Assembly (NCBI GenBank): GCA_021018995.1
Contig: CM037584.1
Span: forward strand, 144,229,317 to 144,293,316
Reading direction: 5' to 3'
From: Chloranthus sessilifolius
Lineage: Eukaryota; Streptophyta; Magnoliopsida; Chloranthales; Chloranthaceae
DNA: 64,000 bases
Shown: piece after piece, positions 1-11,629 of the stretch
How the letters are laid out: each line of letters opens with the position of its first letter
Position numbering within the stretch: position 1 is the stretch's first letter
The notes under the pieces: generated by a model
The model's database searches: none
The model's input: only the letters and a program-made list of their open reading frames with translations
What the model was told of the DNA's origin: nothing
Position numbers and translations under genes: made by a program

Positions 1-55
1 ATATTAATATCTAAAGGTATATTGGCAGGTTTCAAATCAAAATAATTGAATCTTT

Positions 56-658
56 TCAAAATCTTTTCACATAATGGGATTGAGTTAAAGTAACCGTATT
101 CTCATTTCTTAAAATTTTGATTTCCAAAATTACATCTGCCTTTCCTATGTCTTTTATTCTAAAAGATGAATTTAAGAAGTTTTTTGTTTCTAAAATAACT
201 TCTAAATTAATTTCAAAAATAAATAAATCATCGACATAAAGACAAATTATCATACTATGATTATTCAAAAATTTATAATACATATATTTGTCGGCTTCAT
301 TACTTTTGAATCCGAAATTAGTAATGGTATTATCAAATTTTTTATGTCATTGTTTTGGTGCTTGCTTTAACCCATATAAAGATTTAATAAATTTACGTAC
401 TTTCTCTTCTTGTCCAGGTAGAACAAACCTTTTTGGTTGTTTCATATAGACATCTTATTTTAAATCACCATTTAAGAAAGAGATTTTAACATCCATTTGA
501 TAAATTTCTAACTTATGTATAGAAGCTAAAGTGATTAAAAGTCTTATAGTGGAAATTCTAGCAACTGGTGCGTATGTGTCAAAATAGTCAACACATTCTT
601 TTTGCCTATATCCTTTGGTAACTAATCTTGCCTTAAAATTTTTTATAATTTCATCCAT
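56..658 (-). pseudogene. copia reverse transcriptase fragment
   Basis: Two open blocks (455-658 and 56-283), with a readable stretch between them, give the N-terminal and palm parts of a Ty1/copia reverse transcriptase, which would copy element RNA into cDNA in cytoplasmic particles. The upper block has the conserved KARLVTKGY and YAPVARI segments. The lower block carries the catalytic YVDD (LYVDDLFIF, near 225-240). Between them SLYGLKQAPKQ is readable and is followed by a stop codon. The pieces are in different frames, so the copy is dead. Confidence 0.9.
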
Positions 659-899
659 TTTATGGTTTATTTTAAATATCCATCTACATCCTATGTGTTT
701 AGATCAATCTGGTAAGTCTACTAATTTTTACATTTTGTTTCCCATGATGGAGTCCATTTCATCATTGATAGCTTTCTTTCAAAAAGCACTATCCCTAGAT
801 TTTATGACATCATTAAAAGTTAAAGGATCATCTTCTATATTTAGACCTAAATATTTCTTAGTACTTTTTGTCCTATTCCCTTCAATAAGATAGATATAA

Positions 900-1950
900 T
901 AATCTTTTGAAAGACTAGTTTTAAATCGTTAGCAGTTAATTCTTCTACGTTCAATGATGACTTCTTCATCACTCGAAGATTCAATAACATCTTTAGATTT
1001 TAAAGATTCTCTATCTTCAGAAGTTTGACGCTTATTATTTCATTCATTAGACAAAGTAGTAAACTTAGACTCATAGAATAAAGCATCTCTAAATTCTATT
1101 ATAATATTTTAATCTGTATGATCATCGTATTCCATAACGGGAAATCTGTAAGCCTTACTATTTTGTGCATAACCAATAAATGCACATTCAATAGTCCGAA
1201 GACCATTCTTAGGTCTCTTAGAATCTACTAATCTAACAAATGCCTTATACCCTCACACTTTTAAAATAAGTTAGCGTAGGTTTTCTATTATTCCAAAGTT
1301 CATAAGGTGAAGTTAAAGTTTTCTTACGTGGAATTATATTCAAAATATGAGTAGCAGTTAACAAAGCTTCACTCCATGAATTTTTATTTAAATTAGCATT
1401 GACCGATATTGCATTAGTCATTTCTACTAATGTCCTATTTTTTCTTTCGACAATTCCATTTTGATGTGGTGTGTAAGGGTCGTTACCTCATGACAAATTC
1501 CATGAACTTCATAGAATTCAAAGAACTCATTTGACATGTATTCTCCACCCCTATCAGATCTAATGACTTGTATTATTTTATTTAATTAATTTTTTACTAA
1601 AGTTTTATAAATCCTAAATTTTTCAAAGCGTCATTTTTAGTATTTAATAAATATATATGTACATATTTCAAAAAATCATTTATAAAAGTAATAAAATATT
1701 TTTTTCCTCCTCTAGTAGGAATATTATTTAAATCATAAATATCACTCTATATTAGATCTAATAAATATTTAGTTCTTATTACACTAGGAAAATGCTTTCT
1801 AGTAATCTTAGACTTAGCAGATACACTACAAGCATTATTATAAAAAAATGCATGTTTAGGAATAAATTCTAAGTTAGCCATGCATTTCATAGATCTACAA
1901 TTAACATGTCCTAATCTATCATGCCATAAATTAGAAAGAGAGACCAAGTA
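900..1950 (-). pseudogene. copia integrase with GAG-pre-integrase region, broken
   Basis: The block at 1747-1947 contains LWHDRLGHVN, the His-containing zinc-binding part of the GAG-pre-integrase domain of copia integrases. Further along the minus strand, around 1530-1575, SDRGGEY is the usual context of the second catalytic Asp. Near 1450 HQNGIVERK gives the third acidic residue. These reads lie in different frames separated by stops and small indels. The role would have been insertion of the cDNA into the nuclear genome. The 5' part of the gene is cut off by element A at 1970. Confidence 0.85.
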
Positions 1951-1969
1951 AGAAGAAGGAGAGATTTCA

Positions 1970-4553
1970 TGTTACAGCCTGGGCTTTCAAACCCCGAAAT
2001 TTGGATCGTTAGTTCGCCGATAACGATGATCCCCGACACGGAACACTTGACACATCTACACACAGAGCAGAATTCAAAGCAGACATATACATAGCAGACA
2101 TATACATATAGCAAAAAAAACTTCCATTTCTATATACACATGAATAGAGACAAAATAATGGTTCTATCCTTATGCAGCTCATAAGTATGACAGAACCAAA
2201 ATGAATCACCGAAGATGGCCGACCATCACCTAAACAGTAATTCATAAAACATCTAAATATTAAACGAATCAAAATCCAAAGTTCTAAAACAAAAGGATGG
2301 CTGGACATATCAAGCCCTAGTCGGAAATTCCAAAATAATCAGATATCCCCTAAGGGAAGTACTTGTATGTTGGAAGATCTGAATCTTCTTCAAGAATGTA
2401 ATCAGGGTCTTCCTCACACCCTAAATCCTTAATTTTCGTATCTACACATGTGCCTATGATGTATAGTCGACAAGTGAACTAACAGTCTAAGCTCAGTAGG
2501 GGGAATGTCAATACAAATTATATCATTCTTTCAAGCATAGATTTCATGACAGATAGCAGAAGCATATTTCATAAAAACTAAATTTTAAGATGTTTGAATG
2601 GAACAAATAGAAAATTTCAAAGGCTAGTTTGGAAAGTTACTTAGTTTCTAAGTTATTGCTCATTTTTGAAATCTTATGTGCTTTCTCATAATTCAGGGCT
2701 GACTTAAATAAATAACTTAAATATTCTCTCAAGCAGATATAGCATTGAGAGCCACAAGTTTTACCAATGGGAATCCCTGAAACATTGTCATTCAATGAAC
2801 CATTTTTGGAAGTGCGCAAGCCCCTACGCTATGAGGGCACTTGTGCAGCTAAAGTGTACCGTTGGCTGGTATAAATGTACGGATATCCTGCCGTACCAGT
2901 ACATAATTGGAGATTCATTCCACATGAACCTTAAATTATCGTGCATACATATATTTTGACACAGTACAGTGTGATTATTTTATAACAAATTTCGAAGTTC
3001 AGACACACACATTCTTAATACATTTCCAATCGAATCACATTTTCAGAATCCGTGTACAAAGCTCATTTTCAAAAGGTTCATAAGTCAAGAGTTTATTTCA
3101 TTTCAATTTTTTTATCACATTTAGTTTGAATCATATCATAACATCTATAAAAATCATGTCAAATGTAAGTGGTAATGAATTTCCTTTACCTTGGTTGCGA
3201 AAATTCGAAACGATGCCAATTTTCTTGATATAGGTTCCCGACTCCAAACATACATCACATTATATCCAAAGGTCACTAACTAATGCTTAAGGAACCATAC
3301 ACGTCGAATATTTGGAAATTTTTCAAAGAAAATCTCAAATGGCCAAAACTGGCTTAGTCGCGTGTGTGAGCCCCAAAGTCACGTGAGCGACTTCCCGTGG
3401 CACACCCCAGTCGTGTGGCCTTGCGTGGGTGACAATGCTCACTTACTTCTTATCAAAACAGCCTGAGATAATCGTGCGGGCGAGTTCCAAGTCGCGCGAG
3501 CGACTTCTCCTGGCATTCACCCAGTCATGCGAGCGACTGCTCTTACTTGATTTCACGCCTAATCTGAAGCACATCTCGCGCAGGCAACCTCATGACGCGT
3601 GCGCGAGGTCTAAAGTCGTGCGAGTGACTTTCAGGATTTCAGAAATTCTTCCCAAATTATGATTTTCTTTCTTTTTCCCTTTTTAAACCCACATTAATTA
3701 ACTAACATTTAGAGTAATATATGCTTGATTTAAATCATAAATAACCCACAATAAACCAAAAATCTCACCTTCCCATCTCACGAAATTCACGTGCACATCG
3801 ATCAGAGGAATGTGCTCACTGGCTCTTTCTCCATATGCATCTAGAAGGATTTCGAAACCTTCCTCCCGCGATTGTCTCGGAACGTACATGATAATTGAAT
3901 TCGTTCCAATTGCACACAACCAATCACACGTCACGCTCTACGGCGATTCAAAAATGGCTCTCTACGAAAAAGGGATTTCTCACGAAGCCAAAGAGGATTT
4001 GATTGGCGTGGAGCATGCGGATCACGACCATGTCCGATATTAACGATTTCCTACCGTAACCAATCAAAACAAAAGAAGAGATTGAGAGGGAGATCAACAA
4101 CCCATTCAAGGTTTCGACATGCAACGAGGCTCACGTGAAGAGCAACTCTCTTCTTTCTCTCCTATTCACATGCCCAACAAAGCAAAGCAATGGCTTCTTA
4201 CATAAGCCATTGCATTATATACATGTGCATTGCTTCCTTATGAAGCACACACACCTAATTTGTGTGTTCACCTAGTGGTTTCGTTCAGTTGTGAACCTAC
4301 AACACCTAAGAGATGTGTTAGCTTACACTCAAGTGAAAGCTTGGTTCGGTGTGGAGCTAGCACACCCAGACCACGTATCAGTTAGATCCGATATTAAGCT
4401 ATTACACTGCAACGGTGTGTTAGCCCCTTATCCGAAAGATCTAAAACAAATCCAAATGATTTATCCGAAAATTCGAAAAGGTACTGCGTGTCATGACTGA
4501 CACGTATTCCTATCGGAGCGTACACAATTCGAAAAAAATTTAGGGATATTACA
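1970..4553 (-). repeat. 3' LTR of element A
   Basis: About 2.6 kb bounded by TG...CA. Its plus-strand left end is TGTTACAGCC and its right end is GGGATATTACA, directly next to a purine tract. The left flank is TTTCA (1965-1969); its partner duplication is not in the window. It contains a GTCGC/GCGAC palindrome array (3350-3640), a TATA-like ATTATATACA at 4214-4223 (minus sense TATATAAT) and other weak TATA-like stretches at 3680 and 3224, so the start site is unclear. One GGATATCCTGCCGTACC unit at 2880-2896 is the single-copy form of a repeat expanded in the LTR of element F. The short ORFs inside it look like chance. Confidence 0.8.
3350..3640. promoter_or_regulatory. GTCGC-GCGAC palindrome array in LTR of A
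   Basis: About seven variants of a motif with arms AGTCGC and GCGACT and a CG-rich centre occur at irregular spacing. The clearest is AAGTCGCGCGAGCGACTT at 3489-3506. Others are degenerate (CACGTGAGCGACTT, CATGCGAGCGACTG). The same motif recurs at 6949-7030 within this element and near 40100 and 41068 in element F. Its function is unknown. See the findings. Confidence 0.6.
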
Positions 4554-4566
4554 TCCTCCCTTCCTT
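4554..4566 (-). other. polypurine tract of element A
   Basis: On the minus strand a purine run (AAGGAAGGGAGGA) sits immediately before the 3' LTR. This is the expected position of the plus-strand cDNA primer. It fixes the right border of the LTR and the orientation of A. Confidence 0.75.
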
Positions 4567-5559
4567 TTAAGAATTTTCGTCCTAAAATTTTTTTAGTGAA
4601 TTTTCCGAATCCAAACGCAACTGATTATACACAATCAACAAGACACGCCTTACACCTATGCGCAAGGATTTAACTAAATTAACCACGCGGAAGGCATACC
4701 TATAACAGAACCATACAATGATCACTATTCATAAGTAACCCACCACTATGTTATTCACGCATAGTCCACAACGATACACAAGAATTCACCACTAAGGTTC
4801 ACAACCTAAATCGTCATTCACAATTATACGAACCATACCGAACCCGTGTTTGGTTTAATTAGCTATTGCGAACATAACCATCATCCATACCACAACTCAA
4901 AACAAAGCTATCCACATCTAATTCAATTAGCCATGGCTAATTTAATAATGTTTCAGCAATGAACACATGGATATTGGATCTATCACTTTCGTGTACCCTG
5001 AAGAACAAAACCACATCTGTCGCAAGCTAACGATTCTCACATTCTATAATTATTTATTCACCACCCTTTAATTACCATTTAAACACATTCCTAATAGGCT
5101 ATCTTCCACAAATAAATTTATGGGTTGTACCTGTACCAATCCATTTACAATAATTCAATCATGCTAGCTACAGTAAAACCATTCAGATAGATAACCCTTG
5201 TAAGAAATGCGACAATGGTAACATTCATTCATAATTACATAACCCATGAACATCACCAGAAAACTATTCACAATTTAAAACCATCTTAACATGGCATCCA
5301 ACCACCATTGTTCTAAACTTAAAACACTAAAATATTTACCACAAGTTTAGCAAAAATTCAAACAAAAGGTTTAACAAAACCATTTCAGCAAAACATCCTT
5401 AAGGCCAATGAACGTAGTCCCCAGGTAATCCTCGTCAACACCAGGCTGTTCGGTGTCATCCCCGACTCCACATGCTACAAAGCTAGAAGCCTCCTGCATG
5501 TATGCCCATGCCACTGCCATGCACTGCAAGTAATCGGATGGGTACATATATCACACAGT

Positions 5560-6700
5560 GTCGCTTAGCAGAGCCTCGTGGTAGTAGAGCTGGCGTGTGG
5601 TCTGCTCGTTCTGTTGCTTAATCCTCCTGAGCGTCTGGTCTTGTAAGTCCATTCTTCTGAAAAGTTTTATCGTGACGTCCACACCATCGTATGGAGGAAT
5701 TGATGGTTGGAATGAAACTTGGTGTGGTGGTATCGGAGATTGAACTGCTTGATCAGTCTCATGGTGTGACTATTGAGGTTGTTGTTGTTGTTGCTATTGT
5801 TGCACACGTTGTGCAACTTCCTTGGTCTGGCAGCGTTTGACGTTTGAGTTTAAACTATTGAGGCTAATCTTCAAATCCTCGTACCTATACTGTCGAGTGT
5901 TGCTAGTGAACCGGGGCTCATCTCGTGAAATGTGGTATTCTCTGCCTGCTTTCTCATCTACGTATTGCTCGATCATCTGTGTGATCAACCGAGCATAAGG
6001 CAAACGTTTGAGGGGTGTCTTGTGAGCACCTTGCCTCCCATTGTTATGTGCATACATGATTCCTTTAGTTACAACAGCAGGGGCGGAGAACCACTTTCCC
6101 TGATTAGCCAAAAATAATGACTGGAGAAAAGGGTCTCTCCTCTCTTGCTCATGTCCCAGCGGAAATAGATTTTTTTGAAAAATAATGTCAAGAGTTCACA
6201 TGTAGTTGGGCAACTGGGCCCGTCTGACTGACAACCCAGATCTGGTTTGCCCATTTTTCATCTCGGTGATAATGTCTTCTAACGGTATTTTCTCAAGATT
6301 TGGGGGTCTTAATGCTCCATTTTCTACATACCTTGATGGGCATCCCATCGTGGTAGCAATGCCACTTAGGTCAATTTGAAATTTGTGGCCATCAATTTCG
6401 GTCACAAATTCCGTCTCATCCGCACTCATTTTAAAATTTTGATAAAATAGGTGCACTAATCTAGGGCAATAATAGGGATGAAATGGCTCAAGGAGCGATT
6501 TCATGTCAGCTGTCGTTGAATACTCGAGTGTCCACTGTGGTTTCATGGCCCTCGAACATGCTGTTGTCAATAGACCATTCAACCTCAAATTTCTTAGCAT
6601 CCCACCACTCGGTGGGTTGCTCTCTTACAATCAGTGGAGGATCCACCTTTGGACGTTTCGATGAAGTTGGCTTAGAAGCTGACATCTTTCGAGGACCCAT
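5560..6700 (-). pseudogene. accessory ORF of element A (plant transposon-protein-like), frameshifted
   Basis: An extra coding region in the sense orientation, between the end of pol (7345) and the 3' LTR. It starts with MGPRKMSASKPTSSKRPKVD (basic, nuclear-signal-like), followed by WWDAKKFEVEW. It continues in a second frame (6600-6196, with FYQNFKM and the segment around DLSGIATTMGCPSR) and a third (6111-5794, LPYARLITQMIEQY). It ends in a Gln-rich stretch and a short coiled-coil-like tail (RRMDLQDQTLRRIKQQNEQT). The layout resembles the putative plant transposon protein family known from retroelement accessory ORFs. I assign the family from memory of its pattern, not from a search. Function is unknown. 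At least two frameshifts disable it. Confidence 0.6.
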
Positions 6701-6932
6701 TTTAACTATTTTTTTTTTTAAAATGCCGTAAATCGAACTCAAAATAGGAAATCTTACCCCTTTCGTGCGAAAAACTCGGAAGAAATGTCCTATGGTTCAA
6801 AGGTGCAAGCCAATTGGAACAACTCTGAAGCGAATCCGAAGCAGAAGAAGTTGTTTCCATGGATGAGGAAAAACCCTAGCTTCAGGGAAGTTTTCGCCCC
6901 AAAACAAAATATGAAAAAAATGGACCGCCGGC

Positions 6933-7030
6933 CTCATATACCCTGACAATCGCGTGAGTGACTTATAAGTAAAACTGGTGTTGGAACAGTCGCGCGAGCA
7001 ACTCTAAACTTGCGCGCGCGAGTTCTGCAG
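6933..7030 (-). promoter_or_regulatory. Internal promoter-like module before the accessory ORF of A
   Basis: On the minus strand a TATA-like GGTATATGAGG (about 6934-6944) lies some 235 bases before the accessory ORF start. Just upstream of it (6949-7030) are three copies of the GTCGC/GCGAC motif that also marks the LTR of this element, including CGCGCGAG forms. Similarity to the LTR module suggests the accessory ORF has its own promoter. This is inference from sequence. Confidence 0.5.
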
Positions 7031-7344
7031 TTTCTTGTGACTTGTACAGTCTTCTGTTTGGGTTCCTACTATCATGTTGAATGTATCGAATTCCCATCCA
7101 TTTACATCCAAAATTTTTGTACTAGATCAATACACAGATACATATTTCATTGGATTAAATCGTGAATTTCCTTTAGTCAATTCGGTAATACTTGACGATT
7201 CGTGACTCGCTCGTGGCACCTCTTAGCACAACATTAACTATTTGATAACAATCACACTTAATAAATAAAAGTTTATATAGAATGATCTACTAGTCTTACA
7301 TTTCACATTGGAATAACTCAAAATTTACATGGCTCCTTAACTCA

Positions 7345-9573
7345 AAAGTTCATTCGAAGAGTTGCAGATACACGTCGCTTATGTCCGACTCGCGTTCCCA
7401 AGTAGCTTCTTCAGGCAAATGGTTTCGCCATCTCACAAGTACCAACAAAATATGTTTGGGGTGCAATACATACTCCCTCTGATCGAGAATCTGTACCGAT
7501 TCTTCTCTTAATGGTCAATTCTCCTTGAATCTCGATCGGTTGATAGTCTAGGACATGAGTTGGATCCTTCACGTATTTCCTTAGCATCAACATGTGAAAT
7601 ACATTATGCATACTCGAAAGTTGTGACGGTAGAGCAATCCGATAAGCAACCTCTCCAATTCGTCCTGAAACTTCGTATGGTCCTACATAATGTGGACTTA
7701 ACTTCCCCCATTTCCCAAAGCGCGTTACACCCTTTGTACGTTAAATCTTTATGAACACGTTATCTCCATGTTGAAACTCAACGCTCATTCTTTTCAGATC
7801 TACGTGGCTTTTCCACCCACTTTGTGCTACTTTTAATCTCTCACGAAAGAAACGTTCCGCTTCGATAGTGCTTTCAATGATTTTCGGACCCAAAACAAAT
7901 TTCTCTTCGATTTCTGCCCAGTTAATCGGAGATTTACATCTTCCATATAGTACTTCGTAGGGGGCCATACCGATACTCATCTGATAACTGTTATGGTTTA
8001 CAAACTCGAACAGGGGCAGATGTTGATCCCATGATCCTTGAAAATCAAGAATACAAGCTCGTAGCATGTCTTCTACAATCTAGTTCACCCTTTCGGTCTG
8101 TCCATCTATTTGTGGGTGAAATGCTAAGCTAAAGTCTAACCTTGAACCCATTCCCTCTTGGAATTTCTACCAAAACTGTGGGATATACAACAGGTCTCAA
8201 TCTGAAATAATGCTCACAGGGATACCATGTAATCTAACGATCTCTTTTAGGTACATCTCTATAAGCCTACTCACTTTATACTTGGTATTGTAAGACAAGA
8301 AATGGGCTGATTTGGTTAGCCTATCGATGATTACCCATATGGCGTTATGCCCTCTCATCGTCCTCGGTAATCCCAACATAAAATTCATGGAAATGGATTC
8401 CCATTTCCTTTCTAGTATCGGTAGAGGTTGTAATAGACCCGATGGATGTCGGTGACCCACTTTCACCTGTTGACACACCAAGCACTTTGAGGCATACTCG
8501 ACGACATCCTTCTTCAACCCTCTCCATCAAGAGTTTTTCTTCAGATTTAGGTACATCTGGGTACCACCCGGGTGAATAGCATACTTTTCTTTATGGGCTT
8601 CTTCCAGAATAGTATGCTAAAGATCAACATCAATCGATATATATAAACGCCCTCTGAATAATAGCGATTCATCGTCCTTGATGGAGAAATCTGGTTTAGT
8701 ACCATCTATCACTCCCTACCTGATTTTTGTAAGATCTTCATCTTTCATCTAAAGCTCATAGATATCGTCGACGATTGTTGGTTTGATTGTGATGTTTGCC
8801 AATAGGGTTCCTGTATCTTTCAGCTCGATCGCCGTGTCATACAATGAAATGTCCTCTAATAATGTCCATCTACGGATCCCCATAATGAGACTTGTTAATT
8901 GAGCCGATGTCTTTCGACTCAAAGCATCTACTACGACATTTGCCTTGCTTGGGTAATATTGAATGGAGCAATATAATCCTTGAGAAACTCAATCCATCGT
9001 CTCTACCTCATATTTAGATCCTTCTGAGTAAACAGGTACTTGAGGCTCTTAGGGACTGTAAATATTTCAAAAGTCTCTCCATACAGGTAATGCCTCCAAA
9101 TCTTCAAGGTAAAAATCACTGCTGCTAGTTTAAGATCATGTGTTGGGTAATTCTTTTCATGGTCCTTGAGTTGTCTCGAACCATAGGCAATAACTCAATT
9201 TGGTTAAGAACACAACCTAACCCACTAAGTGATACGTCACTAAACATGACTAAACCTCTAATTTCTGATGGAATAACAAGCACTGGTGCAGAGGTAAGCC
9301 TTCTCTTAAGTTCCTGGAAGCTTTTCTCACACGACTCGGTCCATTCAAACTTCACATTTTTCCTCGTAAGTTGTGTGAGCAGTCCTGATATCTTGAAAAA
9401 GCCTTCTACAAATCTTTTGTAGTAGCCAGCCAAACCTAGAAAACTTCGTACCTCTGTCACCGTTCTCGATTGTTCCCATTGTACAACGACCTCAATCTTT
9501 GCTGGATCGACCGTAATACCCGCTTCAGAGACAACATGTCCCAAGAAGCTCACTTATTTTAACTAGAACTCGC
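7345..9573 (-). pseudogene. Element A pol, 3' part: RT end, RNase H, integrase, chromodomain-like tail
   Basis: The block 9553-9125 starts with SFLGHVVSE, a conserved Ty3/gypsy RT segment, and runs into the RNase H start ([15 protein letters not shown]). RNase H at 9120-8640 is heavily decayed. Integrase spans 8530-7741: a CX2C half of the zinc-binding region (KCLVCQQ), then SMNFMLGLP, where the first catalytic acidic residue is Asn, then GIPVSIISD for the second. After a frameshift NHNSYQMSIGMAPYEVLYG follows. The tail 7611-7345 (HVLDYQPIEIQ ... TWERESD) is chromodomain-like and ends in LQLFE and a stop. Two stop codons lie just beyond the insertion point of B. The upper border at 9573 is the junction with B. 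Confidence 0.85.
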
Positions 9574-9578
9574 ACTTC

Positions 9579-11616
9579 TATTGGGATCCTGCCTTATGTC
9601 TAAAAAGGGGTTTAAAATCAGGCAATTAAAGAGTGTATAGATAGCACACACCAAGGCAGGCTCACACACAGTCCTGCAAGAATTCAGGGCCTATAGTAGC
9701 AAGTTTTAAAAGAAAGTAAGGGTATGTCCATAGGGTAATGTGTGTCAAAATTAGGCAAATCCCTAGATTTGTGGTAGATCTGACACCCTTCCTAATGCTA
9801 AAATAGTAAAAGAAAGAGGAGAGGTTTAAGGGGTTGTCACTTCTAAATTAAACTACAAAAATAAGTAAGATTGCAAAAATGGATGTTAGGATTATATCCA
9901 AAGTACAGATCTTGTAGTGAGGGGGAATTAAACACAGAAAATGGAGAGAAGCAGCTTAGAGTTTGGTCTTGCTACAATTAGGTTGAGTTGCTAGGGTTAC
10001 AGAGAGTTTAGAGTACACCAATCTCTCATCTGGCCATAGGCACAGTTGTAGGGAACAAGAATCTATTCTAAATCAAAGGCTTGAACTGATCTTAAGGGTA
10101 TGATCTGTCCACTTTAATGGTCACAGATCATCCTATAGACTTCCTCCAAATCAAAGGATTAAAGTAGAAGAATCCAATTTAGACCAAAGGTTTCAATTGA
10201 TCTTAAGGCTATGATCTGTCCACTTTAATGGTCACAAATCATCCTAGGGATTTCCTTCAAATCAAAGGTTTCAATTAGAGCATTATAACCAGTACAAATG
10301 CTACAATTACTAGGTCACAGACACAGGAAATTACAGGAGCATCAGATCTAGGGTGATCAAATGGCATCCAAGAGGTCTACCAGTTAAGTGGGTGAGCTAT
10401 TCTCATCGACACAAAGTCGATCGAGCACCAAATGAAACCAAAGAAACTATGGATCTAATTACAACAATTAAACTAATATTACATTGAATTAAACTGATCA
10501 TATAATAAAATGTCCTCAGATTTGCAGTCTGTGCATCATCTAACCCTTAATAACTCTCTCAGCTCTCCCTAATTACAGATTCGACCTCACCCTTTGCTGC
10601 TCTCAAGAAATTGGCCAACCATAGTTGGGCTAAAGGAAAGAATTAGAGAATTTCACTACAAGCTCTGATTTCTAGAATTGATCCCTTTTTTCAGACAGCT
10701 TCCTCTCTTCTTATAGCTTTCTCCTTCAGCCTCCGATCTAGTTTTTCCCGCCAATCATAGCTTCTAGAATGATTTTGTTATTCCCCTTCTAGAAGGCTCT
10801 TTTAGTTCGTTCGCATTGGGGAAGAGCATGTGGGTCGGAGAGGGTTTCCCAGGGCACTTCTAAAAGCCTCGTGTCGATCATAGTGCCTCGGTTTGTGTGC
10901 AGTAGGTCACCAACTCGTAGCGTGTGCACAACAACTTTTCTAGGAAGTGTTTAGATCGATTTCGATAGGTTGAAGAGGCTTTTGATAGGTTGAAATCAAG
11001 TACTTTGGTCCTTTCGCTAGGATTCAGGATCCTATCGAAAGGTTCCGATAGGTTGAATCCTGTAATTAGAGCTTCAGCATCTACAACCTTCATTTGATGC
11101 TTTCGATAGGTTGAAGGATCCTTTCGACATGTTCAGCTCTTGCGCAATTGATTTCGATAGGTTCTCAGACTTTTTGATAGGTTCTATTCAAGCTCAGGAA
11201 ACCATTCGATAGGATGCCCCCTTGTTGTTTTCGACTGCACGATAGGTTCTGGATCCTGTCAAATTATCCCCATCTTCATGATTTCTTCCTTTTTCAGCCT
11301 TCAGATCCTATCGATAGGTTGCAATAACCTATCGACAGGTTGTTTTCAGCCCGTCTTTCCTTTTTTTAATGCTGCTTTACTATTGCTGCCTGGCCCAAGT
11401 GGGCATTGGTGTGGGGCCCTTCTATGTGCCATAGTTGGGTCAGAGCTGTGGTGAGAGATGGACCTTCTTGTGGAGCACTTTAGGGTGGATTTCTTCACTA
11501 TGACTGCTTATTACTGCTATCTACAAAACATGTTCAACAAGCACTTATTAGTCTATTCACAGGTCCATCAAAGCTCAGGTTAAAGGGTGAAAAATGGTAT
11601 TTTTCACTGATTAACA
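9579..11616 (-). repeat. 3' LTR of element B
   Basis: About 2.04 kb, ending GATTAACA on the right. Its first bases are TATTGGG where the other LTR has TGTTGG, so the terminal TG has mutated. A TATA-like box (minus GCTATAAG) lies at 10710-10717. Upstream of it in the transcription sense lies an array of CGATAGGTT units, including the perfect palindrome CCTATCGATAGG at 11307-11318. An ATCAAAGG/ATGATCTGTCCACTTTAATGG segment of about 120 bases is duplicated in tandem near 10070-10270. Confidence 0.92.
10940..11345. promoter_or_regulatory. CCTATCGATAGG motif array in the 3' LTR of B
   Basis: More than a dozen half-sites (TTCGATAGGTT or CCTATCGAAAGG) occur in both orientations with 15-60 base spacing. 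They end with CCTATCGATAGG (11307-11318) and a near-copy ACCTATCGACAGGT. The array lies 220-640 bases upstream of the TATA-like box on the minus strand, within U3. The matching array in the other LTR is at 21765-22142 and a third one is internal (14236-14600). Confidence 0.7.
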
Positions 11617-11629
11617 CACCCCCAAACCT
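11617..11629 (-). other. polypurine tract of element B
   Basis: The minus strand reads AGGTTTGGGGGTG directly before the LTR, at the plus-strand priming position. Element H has the same sequence at the equivalent place (51965-51977), supporting membership in the same lineage. Confidence 0.85.

Larger units (their letters stand above)
1..1969 (-). mobile_element. Ty1/copia retrotransposon pol remnant
   Basis: The first 2 kb reads on the minus strand as a decayed copia pol in the order integrase then reverse transcriptase, the order that defines Ty1/copia. The 3' end (RNase H and LTR) lies beyond the left edge. The 5' side stops abruptly at 1969, where the LTR of element A begins, so A was inserted into this older element. 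The reading frame is open in pieces only. There is no LTR, primer site or gag in the window. Confidence 0.9.

Noticed and set aside
3698..4500. ORFs within the LTR of A (3698-3934, 3810-4043, 4291-4500)
   Set aside because: Mutually overlapping on both strands, with no motif, inside an LTR.
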